Source: DATBLE01 sp963775695
GTDB taxonomy: Bacteria > Actinomycetota > Thermoleophilia > Gaiellales > Gaiellaceae
Length of the DNA: 64,000 nucleotides
NCBI GenBank assembly: GCA_963775695.1
Contig: CAVZJU010000012.1
Location: forward strand, 205,690 to 269,689
Reading direction: 5' to 3'
The notes below the pieces were generated by a model. The model had not been told where the DNA came from, searched no databases, and saw only the letters and a program-made list of their open reading frames with translations. Of this stretch, positions 8,051 to 17,162 are shown piece by piece (the stretch's first letter is position 1; every line of letters begins with the position of its first letter). Position numbers and translations under genes: made by a program.

Positions 8051-9886
8051 GTGTCCGGCGTGAGTGCCGCTGCAGCAGCGGTCGCCCTTCCCGTGGCCGC
8101 GTTCGTGATCTGGTCGCTCCTCCACTCGCCGCTCGCGCGACGGCTCGTCGCGCACCCGACGGGCGAGCGCTGGAGCGAGCACGTAACCCCGACCTTCGGG
8201 GGCGTCGGCATCTTCCTGGGCCTCGCAGCCGGGATCGCCGCCGCGATCGCCGCGGGCGGCGTGCACGCCCATGGGGAGCTGCTCGGCGTCCTCGGCGGCG
8301 CCGCACTGCTCTTCGCGGTCGGGCTGGTCGACGACGTCTACACGCTGCCGGCACCGATGAAGCTCGCCGTCCAGTTCGGCGCGGCCGCAATCGCGCTCTC
8401 CTCCGGCCTCTCGGTCGAGATCGTCTCCAACGACGTCCTCGCCTGGATCATCGGCCTGCTCTGGCTCGTGGGGATGACCAACGCCTTCAACCTGCTCGAC
8501 AACATGGACGGCCTCGCCGGGACGCTCGCGCTGATCGCCGCCGTCTTCTTCGCGATCGACGCCGTCACCGTCCACGAGGAGCGGCTGCTGCTCGTGCTCT
8601 CGCTCAGCCTCGGCCTCGCCTGCCTCGGCTTCCTGCTCTTCAACTTCCGTCCCGGCAAGCCCGCGCTGGTCTTCATGGGCGACTCGGGCAGCCAGGTGCT
8701 CGGCTTCACGCTCGGCGCTCTCGGCCTCGCGACCAGCTGGAAGGTGGCCGAGACGACGGTCGCCACGCTGATGCTGCCGATCCTCGTCCTCGCGATCCCG
8801 ATCCTCGACACCGCGCTGGTGACGGCGGTGCGCATGCGCGAGCGGCGGCCGATCCACCAGGGCGGGAAGGACCACACCTCGCACCGGCTGGTCCGCGGCG
8901 GAATGTCCGAGCAGAAGACGGTCGTTCTGCTGGCGGCGATCGCGGCCGGCCTCGGCGCGACCGCCCTCGCCTATTCCGTCCTCGGCGACTACCGGATCAC
9001 GCTCGTCGGCGTTCTGGTCACGTTCGCACTCCTCGTCCAGTTCGCCGGCTTCCTCGTCGACCTCGAGCGCGGCGGCACCGCCGAGACCGAGGCAGTCCCG
9101 GGCGGCTGGATGCTGCGAACGGTGGTGCTCCACCGGCGGCGGCTGCTGGAGGTGCTGCTCGACTTCGTGCTGATCAGTGCCTGCTTCACCGCCGCCTATC
9201 TCCTGATCGTGCAGGGCACGGGCACGCAGTACCAGCGGCACGTCTTCACGGTCGCGCTCCCGGCGGTGCTCATCACCCGCTACATCGCCTTCATCCTGCT
9301 CGGCCTGTACCAGGGCATCTGGCGCTTCGCCGGGTCGCGCGAGGCGGCCTCGATCGTGCTCGGCGTCCTCGTCTCGGAGCTCGCCGCGGTGGGGATCGTG
9401 GTCGCGACCACGCCGCTCGGCGACTTCCCGTTCAGCGTCTTCGTGCTCGACGCGCTGCTCTGCATCCCCGTGGTCGGAGCGTCGCGGTTCGGCGAGCGGG
9501 CGCTCTTCCGCGCCCGCTCGACGCTGCGCGAGCGCGACGCCCGCCGGACGCTGATCGTCGGCGCGGGCCGCTCGGGGCGGAGCCTGCTCCGCGAGCTCCG
9601 CGAGACGCCCGGCGAGCGCGTCGTCGGCTTCGTCGACGACGACCCGCGCCTGCATCGCCGGCGGCTACTCGGCGTGCCCGTCCGCGGCGGGACGCTCGAC
9701 ATCGACCGGATCCTCGACGCCGCCCGGCCCGACACGGTGCTGGTCACCATCCCGCGGGCCCCGGCCGAGCGCCTCGACGCGGTCGTGCGTGCCTGCACCG
9801 CCGCGGATATCCCCTGCCGGTTCGTCCGCCGCGAGACGGACCTCGACCCCGTCGCGGTGCTCGGCGCCGCGCAGGGTCGCTCATGA
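8051..9886 (+). CDS. WecA/MraY-type phosphoglycosyltransferase fused to CapD-like N-terminal half
   Basis: A 611-residue two-part membrane protein. Residues 1-330 are a polytopic GT4-class polyprenyl-phosphate sugar-1-phosphate transferase with VDDVYTLP (about 93-100), NAFNLLDNMDGLAG (about 144-157), FMGDSGSQ (about 208) and HTSHRL (about 275). Residues from about 360 add membrane helices and a Rossmann NAD-binding segment TLIVGAGRSGRSLLREL (about 500), like the first half of CapD/FlaA1 proteins but without the epimerase domain. It probably starts glycan assembly by loading a sugar phosphate on undecaprenyl phosphate. The next gene overlaps it (ATGA). Confidence 0.87.
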   Translation: MSGVSAAAAAVALPVAAFVIWSLLHSPLARRLVAHPTGERWSEHVTPTFGGVGIFLGLAAGIAAAIAAGGVHAHGELLGVLGGAALLFAVGLVDDVYTLPAPMKLAVQFGAAAIALSSGLSVEIVSNDVLAWIIGLLWLVGMTNAFNLLDNMDGLAGTLALIAAVFFAIDAVTVHEERLLLVLSLSLGLACLGFLLFNFRPGKPALVFMGDSGSQVLGFTLGALGLATSWKVAETTVATLMLPILVLAIPILDTALVTAVRMRERRPIHQGGKDHTSHRLVRGGMSEQKTVVLLAAIAAGLGATALAYSVLGDYRITLVGVLVTFALLVQFAGFLVDLERGGTAETEAVPGGWMLRTVVLHRRRLLEVLLDFVLISACFTAAYLLIVQGTGTQYQRHVFTVALPAVLITRYIAFILLGLYQGIWRFAGSREAASIVLGVLVSELAAVGIVVATTPLGDFPFSVFVLDALLCIPVVGASRFGERALFRARSTLRERDARRTLIVGAGRSGRSLLRELRETPGERVVGFVDDDPRLHRRRLLGVPVRGGTLDIDRILDAARPDTVLVTIPRAPAERLDAVVRACTAADIPCRFVRRETDLDPVAVLGAAQGRS

Positions 9887-12156
9887 CGGCGGCCGCGCCC
9901 GCCGCCGCGGAGCTCCCCGCCGCCGCCGAGAGGACGTGGGCAGACCGGCTGACGAATGCGGTTCCGGTGGTCGTCGCCTTCCTCTGGCTGTGCGTCCTCT
10001 ACGGATGGCAGACCCGCGGCCACTTGACTCCGTGGCTCTTCACCGACGAGCTCAAGTACACCCAGATCGCGCGCAGCATCGCCGAGACGGGCCGGGCTTC
10101 GGAGCGGCACCACTCGGTCGCCTTCGACACGCTCTACACGTACGCGATCGCGCCGTTCTGGCGGATCCACGACGTCCACACCGCCTACTCGGCGATCAAG
10201 TACTTCGGCGTGATCGTGATGACGGCGGCGATCTTCCCGACCTACCTGCTCGCCCGCATGGTGGTGTCGCGGTTCTGGGCGCTCTTCGCCGCAATCGGGG
10301 CCGTCGCCGGGCCATCCCTCGCGTACGGATCGTTCGTGATCGAGGAGCCGCTCGCCTATTTCGCCGCAGCGCTCTCGTTCCTGCTGATCGCCAAGGGGCT
10401 GGTGACGCGCTCGTGGCGGTGGAACATCGCGGCGTCGGTCTCGGTGCTCCTCGCCACGCTCGTCCGCGGCCAGCTGGCGGTCCTGATCGTCGCGTACGTG
10501 CTCGCCGCGCTCTTCCTCGCCTGGACGAGCGATCCGATGACGCGCTGGCGCGCCGGCTGGAGCGCGTGGGACTGGGTCGGCTTCGTCGTCCTGACGATCG
10601 GCGGCATCATCGTCTTCAGCGCCAGCGTCGGCGCTTTCTCGCAGACCTGGCTGATCGCGACCGGCTACTACCGGCACCGGATGATCGTGTACGGCCTCTG
10701 GGCGGGCGGCGCCTTCTCGATCGGCATCGGGCTGCTGCCGGTGATCTCCCTCGCCGCGCTGGTGCGCCCGAAGGGGGTGCCGTGGACGCGCGAGCTGCGC
10801 GCGTTCGTCGCCCTCACCTCCGCCTCCGTGGTCGTCTTCGGCCTCTACACGGCGGTGAAGGCCGCCTACCTCTCCACCGTGTTCTCGACCGTGGTGGAGG
10901 AGCGCAACCTCATCTACCTCGCGCCGTTGCTGTTCGTCGCCACGGGGCTCGCGTTTCAACGGCGGCGCCTGAACCTCGTCGCGCTGGCCGCCAGCGCCGG
11001 CTTCGTCCTCTACGTCATCCTGACCACCCCTTTCCAGCTCGACCTCTTCCCGTACGCCGACGCGCTCGGGCTCGCGATCGTCCAGATGGCGAACCGCGAC
11101 CTCGCCTTCGACGACGGCGACGTGAAGGTCCTGCTCTCGGTCGTGCTCGTGATCTCCATCGCGCTGCTGCTGCTGCCCGGGCTTCGCGCGGTGGCGCGGC
11201 GACACCGGCTCGGGACCGGGATCAGCGTCGCTGCCGCCGTGCTGGTGATCGCGTGGAACGTCGCCGGCGAGATCTCGGCGTCGCACGGCGTCAACAACTT
11301 CTCGAGGAACCTGCTCCGCAACTTCCCCACCCCGCCCACCTGGATCGACGACGCGACCGGCGGGAAGCCGACGATCTACCTCGGACAGAAGATCACCGAC
11401 CCGCAGGGAATCTGGCTGATGGAGTTCTGGAACCGCGGGTTGAGCTACGTCTGGAGCCTCGACGGCACTGCGCCGCCGCCGGGCCGGCAGGCACCCGGGT
11501 ACGTCACACCCGACGCCGGGCCGGACGGCCTGCTCACCGGCAAGTCGATCCCCACCGGGGCCCCGCCCGGAGTCGACTACATGGTCGCGGACGCGGACAT
11601 CGCGGTCCAGGGCAAGGATCTCGTCCGCCCGCAGGTGCAGTCCGTGGTCAAGCAGGACGAGTTCGGCTTCCCGATCCACAAGGTGGTCGTGGCGCCGGCG
11701 CCGTGGCGGCTGCTGAGGATCGACCCGCCCCTCCGCCTCGCCAGCACGCCGATCGGAATCGAGCCGGACGGCTGGGTGACGCCGCCGCTCGGCGCCCCGC
11801 AGGACGCGCCCGCGTCGAGCGCCTACAACCAGTTCTCCACCCCGGGCGGCAAGCCGGGCCGGATCAAGATCACCGTCTCGCGTGCCGGCTGGCAGGGGAC
11901 GGACAAGCCGGGCCACGTGACGATCGAGGTCGGCCGCCTGATCCGCGGCCCGGACAAGCAGCCGGCGCTGGGAAAGGTGTCGCAGGTGCTGCGCTGGACC
12001 GTGCACAGCGGGCAGACGCGCGTGTTCAGAGTCGACGGTGGGCCGCGCACCCGCGTCGAGGTGACGATCGCGCCGACCTTCTCCCCGTACGACTTCGGCG
12101 GCAGCGACCGCCGGAGGCTCGGCGCCCAGGTCTCGTACGGGTTCGAGCAGAAGTGA
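9883..12156 (+). CDS. GT-C (GT39-like) integral membrane glycosyltransferase
   Basis: This 757-residue membrane protein has about a dozen helices and a C-terminal extracytoplasmic domain of about 280 residues. The first outside loop carries the acidic pair Asp55-Glu56 (LFTDELKYTQIARSI), typical of GT-C enzymes that use a polyprenyl-linked sugar donor. The motif RHHSVAFDTLYTYAIAPFW follows. It overlaps the WecA-type fusion by four bases, so the two are probably made together. It is a clear paralogue of the protein at 17162-19261. The sugar and acceptor are unknown. Confidence 0.75.
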   Translation: MTAAAPAAAELPAAAERTWADRLTNAVPVVVAFLWLCVLYGWQTRGHLTPWLFTDELKYTQIARSIAETGRASERHHSVAFDTLYTYAIAPFWRIHDVHTAYSAIKYFGVIVMTAAIFPTYLLARMVVSRFWALFAAIGAVAGPSLAYGSFVIEEPLAYFAAALSFLLIAKGLVTRSWRWNIAASVSVLLATLVRGQLAVLIVAYVLAALFLAWTSDPMTRWRAGWSAWDWVGFVVLTIGGIIVFSASVGAFSQTWLIATGYYRHRMIVYGLWAGGAFSIGIGLLPVISLAALVRPKGVPWTRELRAFVALTSASVVVFGLYTAVKAAYLSTVFSTVVEERNLIYLAPLLFVATGLAFQRRRLNLVALAASAGFVLYVILTTPFQLDLFPYADALGLAIVQMANRDLAFDDGDVKVLLSVVLVISIALLLLPGLRAVARRHRLGTGISVAAAVLVIAWNVAGEISASHGVNNFSRNLLRNFPTPPTWIDDATGGKPTIYLGQKITDPQGIWLMEFWNRGLSYVWSLDGTAPPPGRQAPGYVTPDAGPDGLLTGKSIPTGAPPGVDYMVADADIAVQGKDLVRPQVQSVVKQDEFGFPIHKVVVAPAPWRLLRIDPPLRLASTPIGIEPDGWVTPPLGAPQDAPASSAYNQFSTPGGKPGRIKITVSRAGWQGTDKPGHVTIEVGRLIRGPDKQPALGKVSQVLRWTVHSGQTRVFRVDGGPRTRVEVTIAPTFSPYDFGGSDRRRLGAQVSYGFEQK

Positions 12157-12194
12157 CGCTCGGCCGCCTTTACGGTCGCGTAACAGTCGCCCGG

Positions 12195-12200
12195 TAGATT
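12195..12200 (+). promoter_or_regulatory. Putative -10 hexamer TAGATT before a GTG start
   Basis: TAGATT fits the actinobacterial TAnnnT -10 pattern and ends seven bases before the GTG at 12208, consistent with a leaderless or nearly leaderless transcript. No -35 match is evident. Confidence 0.4.
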
Positions 12201-12207
12201 TCGGGCC

Positions 12208-12648
12208 GTGCACGGACACCGCTCGTTCCGCGCGACTGCGGTCGCCCTCGGAGCCGCCGTTCTGGCCCTGGTCGTCGCCGCAGCCGTCGCCGCCGCCACC
12301 GGCCCAAAGGTCTCCCTGACGCTCCCCGGAACACACGCGAAGGCCCCGGGCAAGTGCGGCGACGCCCATCCCGACCCGTATTCAGCCGTCTCCCGCGGGG
12401 TCCGGCTGACCATGGTCGGCGCCGTCAAGCCGGTCCCGAAGCGAGCCGGGTGGCAGGTCGGATTCCGCGTCAAGCGCTGCGTGAACCGCACCTACCGGCA
12501 GGTGTGGACCGGGAAGGTCATGGGCCGCAAGACCGGCGTCTTCCGGATCCCGTACACGCCGCGGCTCGGCGGCCTCTACATCGTGATCGCGGACTACGGC
12601 AAGCACCCGAACGTCACGAGCCCGAAGCTCCGCCTGCGCGCACGCTGA
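12208..12648 (+). CDS. Secreted hypothetical protein (146 aa)
   Basis: This small protein starts with a basic residue cluster and a hydrophobic run (ATAVALGAAVLALVVAAAVA) that fits a signal peptide cut near residue 31. The mature part is rich in Gly, Pro, Arg and Lys, with two cysteines in KCGD and KRCVNRT that could pair outside the cell, and looks like one small beta domain (VRLTMVGAVKPVPKRAGWQV). It is followed by a convergent methyltransferase gene. I do not recognise a family. Confidence 0.7.
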   Translation: MHGHRSFRATAVALGAAVLALVVAAAVAAATGPKVSLTLPGTHAKAPGKCGDAHPDPYSAVSRGVRLTMVGAVKPVPKRAGWQVGFRVKRCVNRTYRQVWTGKVMGRKTGVFRIPYTPRLGGLYIVIADYGKHPNVTSPKLRLRAR

Positions 12649-12649
12649 C

Positions 12650-13243
12650 TCAGCGCCAGGCCGCGACCAGGTACGTGAAGCGGTAGCGCAGGGCGAGCCT
12701 CGCCGCCGGCCCGCTTCTCTCCGCGAGGACCAGCGCGGCTCCGAGCGGACCCGGCAGCGCGCGGGTCTGCGGCACGAAGAAGGGCCGCAGGGAGCTACTC
12801 GGCCAGCCGGCGGCCCGCAGGTCGGCGAGCACGTCGTCGACCCGGTACTGCCGGGGGTTGAGGTCGAAGACGACCTTCTTCGTCGTGTAGCCGGCGGCAT
12901 GCCGGAAGAACGAGCGACGGTCGCTCGCGTAGTACAGCGCCCGGAACAGCGTGGTGGCGGCGACCGGGCGGTCGGGGGTGAAGTCGTTCAGGTCGGCGTG
13001 AGCGATCGTCCTTCCTTTCGACGCCGCCTCCTCGACCATCCGCGGATCGGCGTCGACGCCGAGGTACTCGATCCCCGCCAGGAAGTCCGCCAGTCCCCCG
13101 TCTCCGCACGCGAGGTCGACGAGCCGGTCGCCGTCCTCGAGCGGCGGCCCGAGCGAGCGGATCAGCTCGGCGCGATGCCGCAGGTACGGAGCCGGGTCGG
13201 CGTACTCCCGCTCGGTCCACGTCTCGACACTGTCTCCTTTCAC
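12650..13243 (-). CDS. SAM-dependent methyltransferase
   Basis: A 197-residue class I methyltransferase: DRLVDLACGDGGLADFL is motif I, followed by GVDADPRMVEEA and FDLNPRQYRVDDV. GTG 13243 is used because it overlaps the upstream glycosyltransferase stop (GTGA). This is the last gene of the ten-gene minus-strand run that starts at 23688. It probably methylates a sugar residue or chain end; the acceptor is not visible. Confidence 0.75.
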   Translation of the reverse strand: MKGDSVETWTEREYADPAPYLRHRAELIRSLGPPLEDGDRLVDLACGDGGLADFLAGIEYLGVDADPRMVEEAASKGRTIAHADLNDFTPDRPVAATTLFRALYYASDRRSFFRHAAGYTTKKVVFDLNPRQYRVDDVLADLRAAGWPSSSLRPFFVPQTRALPGPLGAALVLAERSGPAARLALRYRFTYLVAAWR

Positions 13244-14001
13244 CGCGCGAACAGCCGCTCGGGATGCTTGCGCACGAAGCGCAGGATCGACCGCCAGTGC
13301 CACAGGGTTCGGCGCGTCCAGAAGGTCTGGTCCGTGAGCGCGTCCCAGCGGTGGCGGACGACTGCCTGGGGGACGTACCAGCGTTCCCAGCCCGCCTGCG
13401 CAGCGCGGTAGCAGAGGTCGATCTCCTCGCCGTACATCCGGAAACCGGCGTCGTAGCCGCCGAGCTGGTCGAGCATCGCGCGGCGAAGGAGGAGCGAGCC
13501 GCCGAGCATCCAGTCGGCCTCGACCGGCTCCTCCGGCCGCTCGTCGAGCTCGTAGTGCGCTCGCTGGCGCTCGAGCGGCGGGAACAGCCGGCGGAGCGGT
13601 GTCCGGCGGACCAGGGTGCCGCCGACCGTCGGGAAGCGACGCCGGGAGGCCTGCCACGAGCCGTCGAGGTTCACCAGGCGGGGGCCTGCGACCCCGCAGC
13701 GCGGCCGGGCCGCCGTGAACGCGGCCAGCTCGGCCACCGAGCCCGGCTCGGGAACGGCGTCCGGGTTGTTGACCAGGACGAGCTCGCCGGTCGTCTCGGC
13801 GATCCCACGGTTCAGGTTGGCGGCATAGCTCAGCGGCTTCGCGTTCTCGACCACCCGCGCCCCGTGCATGTCGTCGGGAAGGCTGCCGGGGACGTTCGCG
13901 ACGAGGACGATCTCGTCGACCTGCGGCGCGAGCGCCGGCAGCGACTCGGCGAGCTCCCGGCGGTGTCCGTGAGAGACGACGATCGCCGAGATCATCGTCA
14001 T
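13240..14001 (-). CDS. GT2 family glycosyltransferase (rhamnosyltransferase-like)
   Basis: This 253-residue GT-A fold enzyme begins ISAIVVSHGHRRELAESL. It has the donor-site acidic motif NNPDAVPEPGS, where many GT2 enzymes have DDD, and a WMLGGSLLLRRAML plus GEEIDLCYRAAQAGW segment with the ED motif of rhamnosyltransferase-type GT2 proteins. It would act in the cytosol on a lipid-linked intermediate. It is coupled by ATGA upstream and GTGA downstream. Confidence 0.82.
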   Translation of the reverse strand: MTMISAIVVSHGHRRELAESLPALAPQVDEIVLVANVPGSLPDDMHGARVVENAKPLSYAANLNRGIAETTGELVLVNNPDAVPEPGSVAELAAFTAARPRCGVAGPRLVNLDGSWQASRRRFPTVGGTLVRRTPLRRLFPPLERQRAHYELDERPEEPVEADWMLGGSLLLRRAMLDQLGGYDAGFRMYGEEIDLCYRAAQAGWERWYVPQAVVRHRWDALTDQTFWTRRTLWHWRSILRFVRKHPERLFAR

Positions 14002-15026
14002 CCAAGCGCCTCCCGGTAGACGTCGAGCGTGCGACGCGCGGTCTCCTCCCAGGTGAACGCCTTGGCCCGCTCGAGCCCGGCGGCGACGAGACGGTCGCGA
14101 TCGGCGAGCGCGCCACGAACCGCCTCCGCGAGATCACCGTCGGAGTAGACGGCTGCACCGCCCGCGACCTCGCGCAGCCCAGGGTCGCCCGAGGCGACCA
14201 CCGGCGTGCCGGAGGCCATCGCCTCGAGCACAGGCAGGCCGAAGCCTTCGTACCGCGACGGCAACACGAGCGCCGCGGCGCCCCGGTAGAGATCCGCGAG
14301 CTCATTCTTCTCGACGTAGCCGCGCAGGTCGGCGCCCGCCCGTTCGAGCTCGCGGGCCAGAGCCGGTTCCCGCTCCGGCCCGACGAGGACCAGCGGCAGG
14401 CCGACCTCTTTCGCCGCACGCGCAGCGGCGAGCGGGTCCTTCCGGGCCTGGATCGCGCCCACGTACAGGAGGTATCCGCCGCCGGCGACTTCTCCTGGCC
14501 CGAACGCAGGGTCGACGCCGTGCGGTGTGACCGTGATCTTCTCCGCCGGGATTCCATAGAGATCGACGAGGTCCCGCTTCGTCCGCTCCGACACAGCCAG
14601 CACCCGTCGAGCGCGCCGGGCGGCTCGCGGCACCACGCGTTTGAAGACGAAGCGGTGGCGGCGGCTCATCGCTTGCGAATCGTGCTCGAACGAGAGGTCG
14701 TGGATCGTCACCACGGCCGGGCAGGGGCAGCGTGTTGGCAGCGCATGCTGGAAGTGCGCCAGTGCGGGCCGCAGCCGGCGAAGGACGGCCGCCAACGACC
14801 AGGCCATGCGCAGCTCTTGGGATCCTGTGCGGAGCCGGACGGGCTCGATCCCCTTCGGGACGAGCTCCGGATGCCGCGTGATCGCGGCGAACCGGAACTC
14901 GTCTCCGCCGAGCGCCGGCAGCAGGCGCAGGAGGTTTTCGACGTACGTCTCATCCCCGGTGCGCTGCCGCCCCAGCACGTCTGCGTCGAGAACGACCAGC
15001 GGCTTCAGGGTGTCTCCCCGGGCCAT
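13998..15026 (-). CDS. GT4 family glycosyltransferase
   Basis: A 342-residue GT-B glycosyltransferase. The C-terminal donor domain shows LLYVGAIQARKDPLAAA and the acid motif SRYEGFGLPVLEAMASGTPVV. The frame is open to 15191, but that extension only translates a repeat-rich gap. ATG 15026 gives MARGDTLKPLVVLDADVLG, the normal N-terminal strand, although this ATG lies at the edge of a family-C palindrome. The role is one glycosidic bond of the repeat unit, with the sugar unknown. Confidence 0.85.
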   Translation of the reverse strand: MARGDTLKPLVVLDADVLGRQRTGDETYVENLLRLLPALGGDEFRFAAITRHPELVPKGIEPVRLRTGSQELRMAWSLAAVLRRLRPALAHFQHALPTRCPCPAVVTIHDLSFEHDSQAMSRRHRFVFKRVVPRAARRARRVLAVSERTKRDLVDLYGIPAEKITVTPHGVDPAFGPGEVAGGGYLLYVGAIQARKDPLAAARAAKEVGLPLVLVGPEREPALARELERAGADLRGYVEKNELADLYRGAAALVLPSRYEGFGLPVLEAMASGTPVVASGDPGLREVAGGAAVYSDGDLAEAVRGALADRDRLVAAGLERAKAFTWEETARRTLDVYREALG

Positions 15027-15144
15027 GGCAGGCGTCTGACCCCTGCAGCGGTCGCTCCGGCCGTGATCGTGGCGCGGCGGAACGCATGGTTGAGCCAACA
15101 ACCGGCCGGTTTGGACATGGCAGGGGTCTGACCCCTGACATGTC
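15023..15144. repeat. Gap with two direct family-C palindromes
   Basis: The only gap of this size in the ten-gene run carries two copies, in the same orientation, of ATGGCAGGSGTCTGACCCCTG. Copy 1 is at about 15024-15045. Copy 2, at 15114-15144, pairs GACATG-CAGGGGTC with GACCCCTG-CATGTC around a central T. Between them is a small palindrome GGTTG/CAACC. The GGGGTCAGACCCC core resembles REP-type extragenic palindromes. No gene is visible in the gap. Confidence 0.7.
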
Positions 15145-16113
15145 TCATCCGGCCACTTCCTCGTACACGCCGCGCGTCTCGCGTGCGACACGATCCCACG
15201 TGAACCGGCCGGCGCGCTCGAGGCCGCGCGCCCGCAGCTCGTCCCGCCGCGCGCATGCGTCCTCGATCCCGGCCGCGATCGACGCCGGGTCGCGCGGGTC
15301 GATCAGCACCGCTGCTCCGCCCGCGACCTCCTCGGTGGCCGCGCCCGCGCTGGTCACGACCGGCGTGCCGCAGGCCATCGCCTCCAGCACCGGGATGCCG
15401 AAGCCCTCGTACAGCGACGGATACACGAGGCAGCGCGCGCCGCGATAGAGCGCGGCGAGCTCGTCGTCGGAGACTCGACCCAACCACCCATCGACCTGAA
15501 CACCGCCCCAGCCACGCGCTCCCACAACTCTCAGAGGCACGGCCAGCCGCCGGGCGGCCTGCTGCGCGGCGGCCAGGTTCTTCCGCGGCTCGAGCGTCCC
15601 GACGGCGAGCACATAGTCGCCCTCCGCCGCCGGGCCGTCCGCGACGAACGGCGGGCCGACCGCGTTCGGGATCACGTCGATCCGTTCGGCGGGAACGCCG
15701 AGCAGCTCGACGATCTCGCCGCGGGTGAACTCCGAGACCGCGATCACGCGCCTCGCCGCCCGCGCCACCCTGGGGACGGCAAAGCGGCTGTAGCGCCGCG
15801 TCCACTGGTTGAACGTCTCCGGGTGGCGTAGGACGGCGAGGTCGTGAACCGTTACTACCACCGGGACGTGGCTGCGTACAGGCCCGCGGAACGTCGGGCA
15901 GTGCAGTACGTCGAGCCCGCGGGCTTCGCGCGGCAGCCCGTGCGGGTACCACCAGGCGTCGCGAAGAACGGTGGAGAGCTTCCCCGGGCCGCCGAAGCTG
16001 AGTCTCCTCAGCTCGAGGCCCGGCAGGGTCCCGAGCTGATCGAGGCCGCGGATGTAGCGGGCGGTGCCCGCCTGCGTCTGGACCAGCGGCGAGGTGTCGA
16101 GGCCTATGCGCAT
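15145..16113 (-). CDS. GT4 family glycosyltransferase
   Basis: This 322-residue GT-B enzyme runs from MRIGLDTSPLVQTQAGTARY to the donor domain VLAVGTLEPRKNLAAA and SLYEGFGIPVLEAMACGTPVV (the EX7E motif). The central HDLAVLRHPETFNQWTRR is typical of mannosyltransferase-like GT4 proteins. It starts inside the last ten bases of the preceding glycosyltransferase gene. It is close in sequence to the GT4 proteins on either side, suggesting duplication within the cluster. Confidence 0.87.
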   Translation of the reverse strand: MRIGLDTSPLVQTQAGTARYIRGLDQLGTLPGLELRRLSFGGPGKLSTVLRDAWWYPHGLPREARGLDVLHCPTFRGPVRSHVPVVVTVHDLAVLRHPETFNQWTRRYSRFAVPRVARAARRVIAVSEFTRGEIVELLGVPAERIDVIPNAVGPPFVADGPAAEGDYVLAVGTLEPRKNLAAAQQAARRLAVPLRVVGARGWGGVQVDGWLGRVSDDELAALYRGARCLVYPSLYEGFGIPVLEAMACGTPVVTSAGAATEEVAGGAAVLIDPRDPASIAAGIEDACARRDELRARGLERAGRFTWDRVARETRGVYEEVAG

Positions 16114-17162
16114 GCGGCGAACGCCTGGAGCATGACGCGGCCGGTCTCGTCCCAGCGGAAGCGCTTCGCGTGCGCCAGCCCGCGCGGGACGAGCTCGTCG
16201 CGCCGGCGCAGGGCCTCCTCGACGGCAGCTCCGATCGCCTCCGGGTCGTCCGGGTCGGCACGCACGGCGGCGTCACCGCCGGCCTCGTCCATCGAGGGGT
16301 GGGCGGAGGCGACGACCGGAACGCCGGCCGCCATCGCCTCGACGATCGGGATGCCGAACCCCTCGAACCGCGACGGGTAGACGAACGCGGCGGCGCCCCG
16401 GTACAGGCGCGCGAGCTCGTCGTCCTCCACGTAGCCGAGCCGGATCACGTCGGGCCGCTCGAGCGACGGCTGCGGCCCCCAGCCTTCCGCGCCGACAACG
16501 GCGAGCGCGTGACCTTCCGGCAGCGGCGCGGCGAGCAGCGTCTCGAGGTTCTTGCGCGGCTCGAGCGTCGCCACCGTGAGGAGATAGGGGCGGCCGAGAT
16601 CGGCGCGAGGCCCCTCGGCCGCGATGTCGACGCCCGGGTAGGCGACCACCACCTTCTCCGGCGCCACGCCGAGCAGCTCGACCACCTCGCCCTTCGTGAA
16701 CTCGGAGTTGACGAAGAGGACGTCGCAGGTGCGGGCGGCGTTCCGGTATTTCACGCCGTGCATGCGCCTGGTGCGACCCTGCACCCAATCCGGGAACCGC
16801 AGCGGCACGAGGTCGTGGACCATCGTCGAGCGGATGCCGCCGCGCTGTGGCGGATACATCCAGTCCGAGAAGTGCAGCACGTCGATCGGTCCCAGGAACC
16901 GCTCGACCGGCGGCCGGCCGATGCGGCTCCAGGCCTGGCGCCAGTGATGCGCGAAAGGCAGGAATCGCAGCCGCGGCTCCACCGGGATGCCGGCGAGCGC
17001 CTCCGGGATCCGCTTCTTCCCCTCCGGGCTGGTCGGCGCGAAGGGGACGACCTCGTGCTCCGACCCGGCGGCCTCGACCAGCCCCGCGAGCGAGCCGAGA
17101 ATGTAGTTCCCCACCCCCGTCCGCGGGTGCGAGAGCGGCGAGACGTCGAACGCGATCCGCAC
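16104..17162 (-). CDS. GT4 family glycosyltransferase
   Basis: A 352-residue GT-B enzyme starts at GTG 17162, which overlaps the TAG of the upstream membrane protein by one base. Visible motifs are VRIAFDVSPLSHPRTGVGNY, VHDLVPLRFPDWV, LLTVATLEPRKNLETLL and SRFEGFGIPIVEAMAAGVPVV. It is paralogous to the next gene downstream. It should add one sugar to a lipid-linked chain at the cytosolic membrane face. Confidence 0.87.
   Translation of the reverse strand: MRIAFDVSPLSHPRTGVGNYILGSLAGLVEAAGSEHEVVPFAPTSPEGKKRIPEALAGIPVEPRLRFLPFAHHWRQAWSRIGRPPVERFLGPIDVLHFSDWMYPPQRGGIRSTMVHDLVPLRFPDWVQGRTRRMHGVKYRNAARTCDVLFVNSEFTKGEVVELLGVAPEKVVVAYPGVDIAAEGPRADLGRPYLLTVATLEPRKNLETLLAAPLPEGHALAVVGAEGWGPQPSLERPDVIRLGYVEDDELARLYRGAAAFVYPSRFEGFGIPIVEAMAAGVPVVASAHPSMDEAGGDAAVRADPDDPEAIGAAVEEALRRRDELVPRGLAHAKRFRWDETGRVMLQAFAACA

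Noticed and set aside
7961..9655. N-terminal extension of the zinc-ribbon methyltransferase frame by over 500 residues
   Set aside because: It is antisense to the WecA-type fusion and composed of Glu/Arg/Asp-rich low-complexity text. The zinc ribbon marks the true start.
9280..12369. Minus-strand frame of about 1000 residues
   Set aside because: Antisense to two membrane-protein genes with proper motifs; no domain of its own.
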